A DNA stretch of 16,165 bases from Chloroflexota bacterium (GTDB taxonomy: Bacteria > Chloroflexota > UBA5177 > JANWHV01), in the NCBI GenBank assembly GCA_025450375.1, contig JANWHO010000252.1, positions 1 to 16,165 of the forward strand. Reading direction: 5' to 3'. The notes beneath the pieces are model-generated. The model saw only the letters and a list, made by a program, of their open reading frames with translations, ran no database searches and was not told the DNA's origin. A program made the position numbers and the translations under genes. Shown in pieces: positions 1 through 5,693 of the stretch. The stretch's first letter is position 1; each line of letters starts with the position of its first letter.

Positions 1-477
1 GCCGCCCATAGGCTGGGAGCGGAACGGATCATCGCGGTCGGCCATCATGCGGATCGTCTGGCCCTGGCCCAGCGCTTGGGCGCCACCGATCTGGTAAGCG
101 GATCGGACGAGGCCGCTATCGCCCAGGTTCAGGACTTGACCGGCGGCGGGGCGGCGGCCGTGATGGAGTGCGTTGGCCACAAAGCGTCCATGGATGTTGC
201 CTTCGCCGTCGCGCGGGCGGGCGGCACCGTTGGCTTCGTGGGCCAACCACACGGCAGCGAGGTGGTGAACATTCGGCGCATGTACCGTGATAACGTGGCT
301 CTCCGCGGCGGTATCGCGCCAGTGCGGGCCTACATTCCCGAGCTGATGATCGACGTGCTGGCCGGCACGCTCGACCCCTCGCCCGTCCTGGATCAGTCGG
401 TCAGCCTGGACGAGGTAGCGGCGGGGTACGTGGCGATGGACACCCGGCGGGCTCTCAAGGTGCTGGTACGCACGTAG
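1..477 (+). CDS. Zinc-type (MDR) alcohol dehydrogenase, C-terminal part, truncated by window edge
   Basis: The reading frame is open from base 1 and ends with TAG at 475-477, so about 158 C-terminal residues are present and the N-terminus lies outside the window. It begins inside the nucleotide-binding Rossmann domain: LGAERIIAVG followed by an acidic-end loop, then RLALAQRLGATDLV, the pattern seen in medium-chain dehydrogenases after the GxGxxG loop. Further on are GGGAAAVMECVG and ARAGGTVGFVG, the usual strand-turn motifs of the cofactor domain, and a C-terminal segment returning to the catalytic domain (SLDEVAAGYVAMDTRRALKV). Family members oxidise alcohols or reduce aldehydes and ketones with NAD(P). 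The catalytic zinc ligands and structural-zinc cysteines would be in the missing part, so zinc dependence and substrate cannot be judged. It converges on the next gene with 30 nt between stops. Confidence 0.85.
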   Translation, partial: AAHRLGAERIIAVGHHADRLALAQRLGATDLVSGSDEAAIAQVQDLTGGGAAAVMECVGHKASMDVAFAVARAGGTVGFVGQPHGSEVVNIRRMYRDNVALRGGIAPVRAYIPELMIDVLAGTLDPSPVLDQSVSLDEVAAGYVAMDTRRALKVLVRT

Positions 478-507
478 CGAGGTTCCCGCCGTGGCGTGCC
501 GCCCGAA

Positions 508-1107
508 TCAGGGCTTGGGCAGGAAGCGGAAGCTGTGTAGGGCAGCCTCCAGGGCTTGCGCCTGGGCCGTGAACTGGTAATTGCCGTCGCGCGCGATGGA
601 GCCGGTGAGGCAGTAGGCGCGGCCATGGTGCTCCGCGCAAGCGGTGAGAAAGAAATAGTTGGTGCCGTCACCGCGGAAGTTCACGCCGGCCGTCCCGATG
701 CGGAAGCTTGCCCCATTGATCGGGCGGTCGGCGATTTGTAAATCGTCCTGGGTGCTGCCGGTCGAGAGCAAGATCCGTTCGGTCATGGTGGTGGCGAGGG
801 CCTGGGTAGTGGTCTGAACGCTGAGATAGGCCCGTTTGTCCTTGCTGTAAAAATCGGGGCTGGCCCCGTTGGCCTTGCTACAGCGATCCGATTGCTTCCC
901 CGTGTGTTTGGCTGCCCATCCCCCTGGCACCACGAACGAATAGCCCCACTGCTTGCAGGTGTAGGGATGCACCACATGCTTGGAAGGAGGGGGCGCGGTG
1001 GCGGCTAACGTACTCCTCGGGATTCCGGCTCCATAGGTCACCAAGGCGAGTGCGATTGTCGCCCACTGCATTGGCCGAAAGAATCGCTGTCGTACGTTAC
1101 CCACCAT
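508..1107 (-). CDS. Secreted hypothetical protein with signal peptide
   Basis: A 199-residue protein of unknown function. The N-terminus has a basic stretch (RQRFFR), a hydrophobic core at about residues 14-28, and a likely signal peptidase I site after Ala36 (TLAA|TA), so it is probably exported. There is no lipobox cysteine. The mature part has four cysteines (51, 76, 157, 166) that could form two disulfides. It also has the phrase WGYSFVVPGGW, like the opening strand of PsbP/DUF1795-type small secreted domains; that resemblance is weak and I do not assign the family. The C-terminus is a helix, AQAQALEAALHSFRFLP, again typical of such folds. The ATG at 1105-1107 is supported by GGTAGGGG with a 5-nt spacer upstream. 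It is probably monocistronic: 196 nt separate it from the minus-strand pair upstream. Confidence 0.75.
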   Translation of the reverse strand: MVGNVRQRFFRPMQWATIALALVTYGAGIPRSTLAATAPPPSKHVVHPYTCKQWGYSFVVPGGWAAKHTGKQSDRCSKANGASPDFYSKDKRAYLSVQTTTQALATTMTERILLSTGSTQDDLQIADRPINGASFRIGTAGVNFRGDGTNYFFLTACAEHHGRAYCLTGSIARDGNYQFTAQAQALEAALHSFRFLPKP

Positions 1108-1303
1108 TGCCGCCCCTACCGCTATGCGCCCCTAACTGTAGCAGGCAAGCGGTACGGCGTGCCATCCCCTGTTCGGAAAGCGGCGGATCGATTCCCAAGC
1201 GGGCCGGAATCCGGGGCCGCCTGGGAAGATTCCTGGACCGATTTCAGCATCCGTACAGAGACCTCGTACTCCCGAAGGGAGGCGGCGGAAAAGCCATGAC
1301 CGC
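1108..1303. other. Intergenic gap between secreted protein and metallopeptidase unit
   Basis: I see no gene in this 196-nt gap. It holds the ribosome-binding site of the secreted-protein gene (AGGGG on the minus strand at 1113-1117). A 5-bp stem CTCCC/GGGAG lies at 1269-1281, just downstream of the minus-strand pair. It could mark the end of that transcript, but no T-run follows, so I do not call a terminator. A short CCGGA/TCCGG palindrome lies at 1204-1214. Confidence 0.5.
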
Positions 1304-1645
1304 TCAGGATTCCCGAGGCTGGCTCTTAAAGTAGTGCAGCCGCGTGCTGGAAGGGCGACGCCCGTCCGAAAGAATATAACTCAGGTCGAGTCGGGCATCG
1401 GAGAGTGCGCGATTCAGGTCCGGCCGCAACGCGGGGGCGGCGGCCTGGGCCTGGGCGCCGAAGCCGGGGACCCGCTCCTGCAGTTCGCGGGCCCGCTGCT
1501 TCACGTCCTCGGGATCCTTGCCTCCCACATAGTCCTTCGCCAGGCTGAACGCCTCGTTGCTGAAGCGATTGACCGCTAGCAGCAGGTCGCGGTCTCCAAC
1601 CTGCTGATCCGGCGCGGCGCCGTTCGTTGTCGCGTCTTCTGCCAT
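1304..1645 (-). CDS. Small helical hypothetical protein, partner gene of the metallopeptidase
   Basis: A 113-residue protein that I do not recognise. The first 15 residues look disordered (polar, Ala/Asp rich). The middle (about 18-60) should be alpha-helical with amphipathic stretches such as LLLAVNRFSNEAFSLAKDY and EDVKQRARELQERV, and there is a further helix around 75-95. There is no signal peptide, membrane segment, cysteine or histidine cluster. Codon use is strongly coding-like (G/C at third positions). Its ATG lies 3 nt after the stop of the metallopeptidase gene, with AAAGG on the minus strand inside the end of that gene serving as ribosome-binding site, so the two are almost certainly cotranscribed and probably translationally coupled. 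By position it could be an inhibitor, chaperone or adaptor of the peptidase. Only the tight linkage supports this, and no sequence motif does. Confidence 0.7.
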   Translation of the reverse strand: MAEDATTNGAAPDQQVGDRDLLLAVNRFSNEAFSLAKDYVGGKDPEDVKQRARELQERVPGFGAQAQAAAPALRPDLNRALSDARLDLSYILSDGRRPSSTRLHYFKSQPRES

Positions 1646-1648
1646 TGG

Positions 1649-2641
1649 TTACGCCTTTGACTTCAGATAATTCTTTGCGTTGTCCACTTCCAGAGCCTCC
1701 GCGGCCGCCCGTATCTGGTCCCAGGTGCCCTTGGCCTTGGTCTTGATCAGATCCTTCAGGGTGGCGGCGCCGCCAAAGTAGGCGGCAGTAAGCGCGTCCT
1801 CGCCCACCAGCGCGATCAGCGCCTTGGTGATCTCGACCTGTATCGGGTAGGCGGTCACCGCCGGCACGGAAATACCGGCCGCCGCTATCGCCTTCCGCGC
1901 GAGAAACTCGGTGCTGCCTTCGTTGAAGGTTTCGCCCATGGCCCCGCGGTAGTCGGCCGCCGTATTGAGATGCAGCATCTCATGCGCGGTCGCCGTAATC
2001 AAAGTGGTCTTGCCGTTGACGTAGACGGTGCCTTCCCAGGCGAAGCCCTCGGTTTGCACACCCGCCGCCGCGTCATCCGCGGCGCAATCGCCCGCCTTCC
2101 ACAGCGTGCCGTCGTCGCGCGTGAGCCCGGCCGCGATGCACACCTCGTCGTATTTGGCGGCGCATGCCGGCTGATCGGCCAGGATCACGATCGCCCCCGG
2201 CACGATGGTCTTCACCCCACCGAAGGCGCCGGTAAGAATCGTTTGGGCACTGGCCAGGCTCATAGCCTCGGGGGTGAGCGCCTGTTTTGCCTTCACCGCC
2301 GTCCCTTCGGTGGTAGCCGCCTTCTGATCCGCTTTTTCTTGTTTCAGGGTACGGGTGGCGGCGGGTGCCTCCTTCTTCGCGACCTCGGTGACAAGGTCGC
2401 TCTTTTGTGGCAGAGCATCCCCTTCCGGATGCCGCTGCACGGCGGGCCCACCGGGTTCGCGCCGGCGGAGCAACGCATTGACCGCCGTGTTCCCCGCGGT
2501 TCTTTGCAAATGGAGCAACAGGCCCGCCGTGAGCGGCTGTTCAAGGCTGACCGTTCCTGCCGTTCCCTCGGCCCTGCGTACCTGCCCGGCAGCCTCGGGT
2601 GTGTTCTGGGACTTCGATGTGGGGGCCTCGCGTGTGGCCAA
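1649..2641 (-). CDS. Predicted HExxH zinc metallopeptidase with LQRTAGN (eCIS-associated-like) N-terminus
   Basis: A 330-residue protein. Residues 1-40 are polar and probably disordered. Residues 45-57 contain LQRTAGNTAVNAL, then PAVQRH at 67-71. This LQRxAGNxAV ... VQR signature is common at the N-termini of proteins in extracellular contractile injection system (eCIS) loci of actinobacteria and chloroflexi, often with DUF4157. Residues 75-120 form a Lys/Ala/Glu-rich linker. The C-terminal domain carries HEMLH (His220, Glu221, His224) and, after 16 residues, NEGSTEF with Glu241, the spacing of a gluzincin metallopeptidase (two His and one Glu as zinc ligands, Glu221 as the base). There is no signal peptide. 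The start is TTG at 2639-2641: an in-frame TAA lies two codons upstream, so no longer start is possible, and a promoter sits about 40 nt upstream. No eCIS sheath, tube or baseplate gene lies in this window, so a cargo or toxin role is inference. The peptidase call is from motifs only. Confidence 0.75.
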   Translation of the reverse strand: MATREAPTSKSQNTPEAAGQVRRAEGTAGTVSLEQPLTAGLLLHLQRTAGNTAVNALLRRREPGGPAVQRHPEGDALPQKSDLVTEVAKKEAPAATRTLKQEKADQKAATTEGTAVKAKQALTPEAMSLASAQTILTGAFGGVKTIVPGAIVILADQPACAAKYDEVCIAAGLTRDDGTLWKAGDCAADDAAAGVQTEGFAWEGTVYVNGKTTLITATAHEMLHLNTAADYRGAMGETFNEGSTEFLARKAIAAAGISVPAVTAYPIQVEITKALIALVGEDALTAAYFGGAATLKDLIKTKAKGTWDQIRAAAEALEVDNAKNYLKSKA

Positions 2642-2678
2642 GTGTTACTCGTTTCCTTAGCTCCACCAATATGACCTC

Positions 2679-2707
2679 ACTATTGCATTGTTCTTCCGTG
2701 AAGTCAA
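2679..2707 (-). promoter_or_regulatory. Sigma-70-type promoter for the metallopeptidase unit
   Basis: On the minus strand, TTGACT (2702-2707, -35) is followed after exactly 17 nt by AATAGT (2679-2684, -10). The predicted start of transcription is near 2672, giving a leader of about 30 nt before the TTG start at 2641. A short inverted repeat, CAATA (2667-2671) and TATTG (2681-2685), brackets the -10 region and the start point. It could be an operator, but arms of 5 bp can occur by chance. Confidence 0.6.
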
Positions 2708-2748
2708 TTACTCTACCCAAGCCGTTGAGGCTAACCCGCTTGCTGTCG

Positions 2749-2757
2749 TGCTACCCT
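2749..2757 (+). promoter_or_regulatory. Candidate extended -10 for the PLP enzyme gene
   Basis: TG-C-TACCCT fits the extended -10 pattern TGn plus a hexamer matching TATAAT at three positions. A TTGAGG at 2725-2730 is 21 nt upstream, too far for a normal -35. This is the best promoter I can find in the 164-nt divergent gap for the plus-strand gene, but it is weak. Confidence 0.25.
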
Positions 2758-2780
2758 ATAGGGACTGGATTTGAATGCCC

Positions 2781-2820
2781 AAGGAGTGGTGAAGGTGAGT
2801 AGGGAGTGATGAAGATGAGT
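2781..2820 (+). repeat. Tandem 20-bp duplication of the translation start region
   Basis: Bases 2781-2800 and 2801-2820 are two adjacent copies of the same 20-bp unit, identical at 17 of 20 positions. All three differences are purine transitions. Each copy contains a Shine-Dalgarno core (AAGGAG 2781-2786; AGGGAG 2801-2806) and, 8 nt later, a start codon followed by AGT (GTG at 2795; ATG at 2815). In the first copy the frame opened at GTG 2795 (or 2786, 2789) runs into TGA at 2807-2809, so that copy makes only a 4- to 7-codon leader peptide ending at the start of the real gene. Confidence 0.8.
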
Positions 2821-3906
2821 ATTGATGAACTTGATACCCCGTTTCCCCTGATCGATCTGGATCGTCTGCAGGCGAACATTACGCGCATGGCCGACATTGC
2901 CCGCGCCAATGGAGTAAATTTGCGGCCACACGCGAAAACCCATAAGCTGCCGCCTATTGCCCACATGCAACTGGCCGCCGGGAGCCCGGGACTGACCGTG
3001 GCCAAGCTGGGTGAGGCGGAAGCCTTTGCCGACCATGGGATCGAGGACTTCTTTATCGCCTATCCCCTATGGGGTGAAACCAAGTGGGAGCGGCTTTGCC
3101 GTCTGGCCGAGCGGGCGCGCGTCCGCGTGGCGGCGGACTCCTACGAGGTGCTGGAAGGGATTTCACGGGTGGCGGCTCGGCATGGGCGGCGGATCCCCTA
3201 TCGCCTGGAGCTGGACAGCGGGATGGGTCGGGCCGGCATTCAATCATATGAGGAGGCGCTGGCGATCGCCCACCGCGCGGAGCGATTGCCAGGGGTCGAA
3301 TTGGTGGGCTTGATGGGATATGCTGGGCACGCGGGCGGCCAACCGGACCTGGAAGGGATTCGCCAGGTGGGGCTGGCGGAAGGCCGTCATCTGGTGGCGG
3401 CGGCGGAGTTCTTCCGCGCCCACGACCTTGCCGTCCCCGAACTGACCGTCGGCGGCACTCCCACCGGGAAGCACGCGGCCACCATCACCGGGATTACCGA
3501 AATCCGCCCTGGCACCTATGTCTTCTCAGACCGGAATCAGGTCACGAACGGCTGGGGCGATCTGGATGGCTGCGCCCTGCGGATGTTGGTCACCGTGGTC
3601 AGCCGCCCCACCGCGACTCGGGCGATCATCGACGCCGGGGCCAAGACGCTGAGCAGCGACACCGCCATCCGCGGCACCGGCCACGGCGCCATTGTCGGTC
3701 ACCCGGAGTTTTCTCTTGACCGCATCTCGGAGGAGCACGGGATCATGACCGTGCCCGCGGGCGCCGACCTCCCGATTGGCAGCCGGCTGGAGGTCATTCC
3801 GAACCATGCCTGCGTGTGCCTGAACCTGCACGATCAGGTGGCGGCGATCCGCGGAGTTACGGTCGAGGAAATCTGGGAGGTAGCGGCGCGCGGAAAGGTA
3901 CGCTAA
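2815..3906 (+). CDS. D-threonine aldolase / D-serine dehydratase-type PLP enzyme
   Basis: A fold-III (alanine racemase-like barrel) PLP enzyme. Numbered from the GTG at 2806 (366 residues), RPHAKTHK at 40-47 holds the Schiff-base lysine, by family pattern Lys44. LDSGMGRAGI at 136-145, a GYAGH motif at 171-175 and a glycine-rich VGGTPTG phosphate-binding loop at 215-221 follow. The C-terminal DSD-like domain ends in PNHACV, where His334 and Cys336 match the metal site (His-x-Cys or His-x-Asp) of eukaryotic D-serine dehydratase and D-threonine aldolase. Likely reactions are cleavage of D-beta-hydroxy amino acids to glycine plus aldehyde, or D-serine deamination. The His-x-Cys pair leans toward the second, but I would not decide. 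It is cytoplasmic. Possible starts are GTG 2806, ATG 2809 and ATG 2815; I chose 2815 because AGGGAG is 8 nt upstream. The stop lies 6 nt from that of the converging oxidoreductase. Confidence 0.85.
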   Translation: MSIDELDTPFPLIDLDRLQANITRMADIARANGVNLRPHAKTHKLPPIAHMQLAAGSPGLTVAKLGEAEAFADHGIEDFFIAYPLWGETKWERLCRLAERARVRVAADSYEVLEGISRVAARHGRRIPYRLELDSGMGRAGIQSYEEALAIAHRAERLPGVELVGLMGYAGHAGGQPDLEGIRQVGLAEGRHLVAAAEFFRAHDLAVPELTVGGTPTGKHAATITGITEIRPGTYVFSDRNQVTNGWGDLDGCALRMLVTVVSRPTATRAIIDAGAKTLSSDTAIRGTGHGAIVGHPEFSLDRISEEHGIMTVPAGADLPIGSRLEVIPNHACVCLNLHDQVAAIRGVTVEEIWEVAARGKVR

Positions 3907-3912
3907 TACACC

Positions 3913-5319
3913 CTATGCATGGGCCAACGCCGGCTTGATATTGGCGTTCAGATGAAACACATTGTCAGGGTCGTAGTCTGCCTTTATCCGCGCCAGACGT
4001 TCATACTTTGCCACGCCATAGGCGGATCGCACTCGGTCCTCGTTGTACTCCGTCATGAAATTGACATAGCTGCCGGAACTGCTCGCATGCGGGCGTAGAG
4101 CTTCCCAGAAGCCGCGCACCCAGGCAGTATCGGCTTCCAGTAGGTCCGGTACTGGGCAAATGGCGGCAATGTTAATGATAAAGGCAGCGTTACGGCTCCC
4201 GCCAAACGCCGTCTCATCATCACCAACGCGCCGGTATGCTCCATCCATGTAGAAGATCGGCATAAAGGAGAGGGGAGATTTCTTCTTAGGCAGCTGTTCG
4301 GCAACCACCTCAATGGCCTTGTCAGTGAGCTCGTCCAGGTATAGCGCCTTCTCATACCCGAGGATGCCCCAAGGGTTCCCTTCGTCGAACATCTGCTGCA
4401 GGTTCGCATAGGGGATTGGCGTAACCAACTCGAAGAGCGGCGGTAGCGTCTCGCGAATCACGCTTACGACTTGCCGATGTTCCTCCGCCGAGCCGAAGCC
4501 GACAATCAAGAGAGCATAGCCCGGGGCGAAGTGGTATTGTTCCGGCACGAAGGGCGCCGGTGGCGCACTGAGGCCGGCAATCAGCACACCCATGTCCTCA
4601 GGAACAGTCTTGACGAAATCGCGGCTGAAACGGAGCGCCTCGACACCTCGATCGGCTCCCCAAAAGAAGAGGCCGAGGTGTACGAGCGGGCCGACCTCGT
4701 GGAGTTGGTACTCGAAGGACGTGACCACGCCGAAGTTGCCGCCTCCGCCCCGGATCGCCCAGAATAATTCGGCGTTCTGATCGGCCGCGGCTCGGATGAT
4801 CCGTCCATCGGCGGTGACAACCTCGGCCGCAAGCAGGTTGTCGATGGACAGTCCCGCTTTCCTCGTCAGCCAGCCCACTCCGCCGCCCAGCGTCAGCCCT
4901 GCGATGCCAGTGTGGCTGATGAAGCCACCGGTCACAGCCAGGCCGTGGGCTTGACTGGCACTATCGAGATCGGCCCAGGTAGCGCCGCCGCCGCAGACCG
5001 CCCGGCGCGCGGTCGGATCGATTGTGACCTGCCGCATGGCGCTGAGATCGACCATCAGGCCGCCCTCGCACACGGCGTATCCGCCAAAGTTATGGCCGCC
5101 GCCGCGCACCGAGATCTCCAGTCCCTGTAGCCGGCCGAACCGGATGGCCGTTACCACCTCCTCGGCAGTGGCGCAGCGTGCGATTACGGCAGGTCGGCGA
5201 TCAATTGCCCCATTCCAGACGGAGCGAGCGCTATCGAAGTCCTGGTCGGAAGGGGTAATTACCTTTCCCGTAAACTCGGCACGAAACGCGCTGATACTGC
5301 TATCAAGCTCTCGAATCAT
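3913..5319 (-). CDS. Berberine-bridge-like FAD-dependent oxidoreductase
   Basis: A flavoprotein of the VAO/PCMH superfamily, 468 residues from the ATG at 5317-5319. The frame is open 37 codons further, but this ATG follows a strong GGAGGTG site (10-nt spacer) and family homology begins here. The N-terminal FAD domain includes VRGGGHNFGG (His76 is the expected covalent flavin ligand), GLTLGGGVGWLTRKAGLSIDN and RGGGGNFGVVTSFEY. The C-terminal BBE motif runs through YVNFMTEYNEDRV, YERLARIKADYDPDNVF and LNANIKP. Bicovalent members have a cysteine in a GxCxxVG segment; here that segment reads GFISHTG with no Cys, so flavin attachment is probably through histidine alone, as in 6-hydroxy-D-nicotine oxidase. 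Such enzymes oxidise sugars, alkaloids or polyketides with O2. The substrate cannot be named. It has no signal peptide and is probably cytoplasmic and transcribed alone. Confidence 0.88.
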   Translation of the reverse strand: MIRELDSSISAFRAEFTGKVITPSDQDFDSARSVWNGAIDRRPAVIARCATAEEVVTAIRFGRLQGLEISVRGGGHNFGGYAVCEGGLMVDLSAMRQVTIDPTARRAVCGGGATWADLDSASQAHGLAVTGGFISHTGIAGLTLGGGVGWLTRKAGLSIDNLLAAEVVTADGRIIRAAADQNAELFWAIRGGGGNFGVVTSFEYQLHEVGPLVHLGLFFWGADRGVEALRFSRDFVKTVPEDMGVLIAGLSAPPAPFVPEQYHFAPGYALLIVGFGSAEEHRQVVSVIRETLPPLFELVTPIPYANLQQMFDEGNPWGILGYEKALYLDELTDKAIEVVAEQLPKKKSPLSFMPIFYMDGAYRRVGDDETAFGGSRNAAFIINIAAICPVPDLLEADTAWVRGFWEALRPHASSSGSYVNFMTEYNEDRVRSAYGVAKYERLARIKADYDPDNVFHLNANIKPALAHA

Positions 5320-5693
5320 GATCGCAACACCTCCAACTGCTGTTTCGGTCATTCGCCGACCGAACACAATCCCTACGAAATACCGCCGCGCGTGGATCAC
5401 CTTGGGCAGTGGGCCGTAGCTATAGCGCAAGTCTTATACAGGACAAGACGATTGTCAATACCTCACAACTTAACAGAGCCCTCTCTGGACGCGCTTCGTG
5501 ATGCAAGCTGGTCTTTCACGTCTCACCAGAGGGGACGATGGGCCGGAGATTGGAACTGTCGCTGTAGTACTAGTGCTCTGTTCCATCCCTTTGCTCCTTA
5601 CCTGTCGCCGCGGCCGTGGCTCTCTTTGCCACCATATCGTACGGGGCGGCTAAAGGTACTACGGTTGGGATGGTTAAGTTGATTAAAAGTCGG
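5320..5693. other. Gap between oxidoreductase start and hexosaminidase stop
   Basis: Beyond the ribosome-binding site and promoter candidates of the oxidoreductase (5320-5458), I find no gene, RNA or mobile element in this stretch. It is clearly more AT-rich than the flanking genes. No hairpin plus T-run follows the hexosaminidase stop. A 7-bp inverted repeat GTAGTAC (5564-5570) / GTACTAC (5656-5662) is probably chance. Confidence 0.5.
5419..5458 (-). promoter_or_regulatory. Candidate promoter for the FAD oxidoreductase
   Basis: On the minus strand TTGTCC (5441-5446) and TATAGC (5419-5424) are separated by 16 nt, a plausible sigma-70 promoter about 95 nt upstream of the chosen ATG. A perfect TTGACA lies just upstream (5453-5458), but the TATAAG that follows it (5433-5438) is only 14 nt away, too close for normal spacing. 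A 5-bp inverted repeat GTCTT/AAGAC spans 5431-5449 within this area and might bind a repressor. Confidence 0.35.

Noticed and set aside
1269..1281. CTCCC/GGGAG hairpin as an intrinsic terminator for the metallopeptidase unit
   Set aside because: The stem is only 5 bp and is not followed by a T-run on the minus strand.
1970..2674. Plus-strand open frame of 234 codons opposite the metallopeptidase
   Set aside because: The minus strand has the HEMLH and LQRTAGN motifs, a promoter and a coupled downstream gene; the plus-strand product has none.
5320..5430. A 37-codon N-terminal extension of the FAD oxidoreductase from a TTG at 5430
   Set aside because: It would start within the candidate promoter, while GGAGGTG before the ATG at 5319 gives a normal family start.
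5433..5458. TTGACA and TATAAG as a promoter for the FAD oxidoreductase
   Set aside because: Both hexamers are good, but the spacer is 14 nt, too short for usual sigma-70 use; I kept the neighbouring 16-nt pair as the candidate.
5564..5662. GTAGTAC and GTACTAC as ends of a small mobile element
   Set aside because: Only 7 bp each, no flanking target duplication, and nothing recognisable between them.
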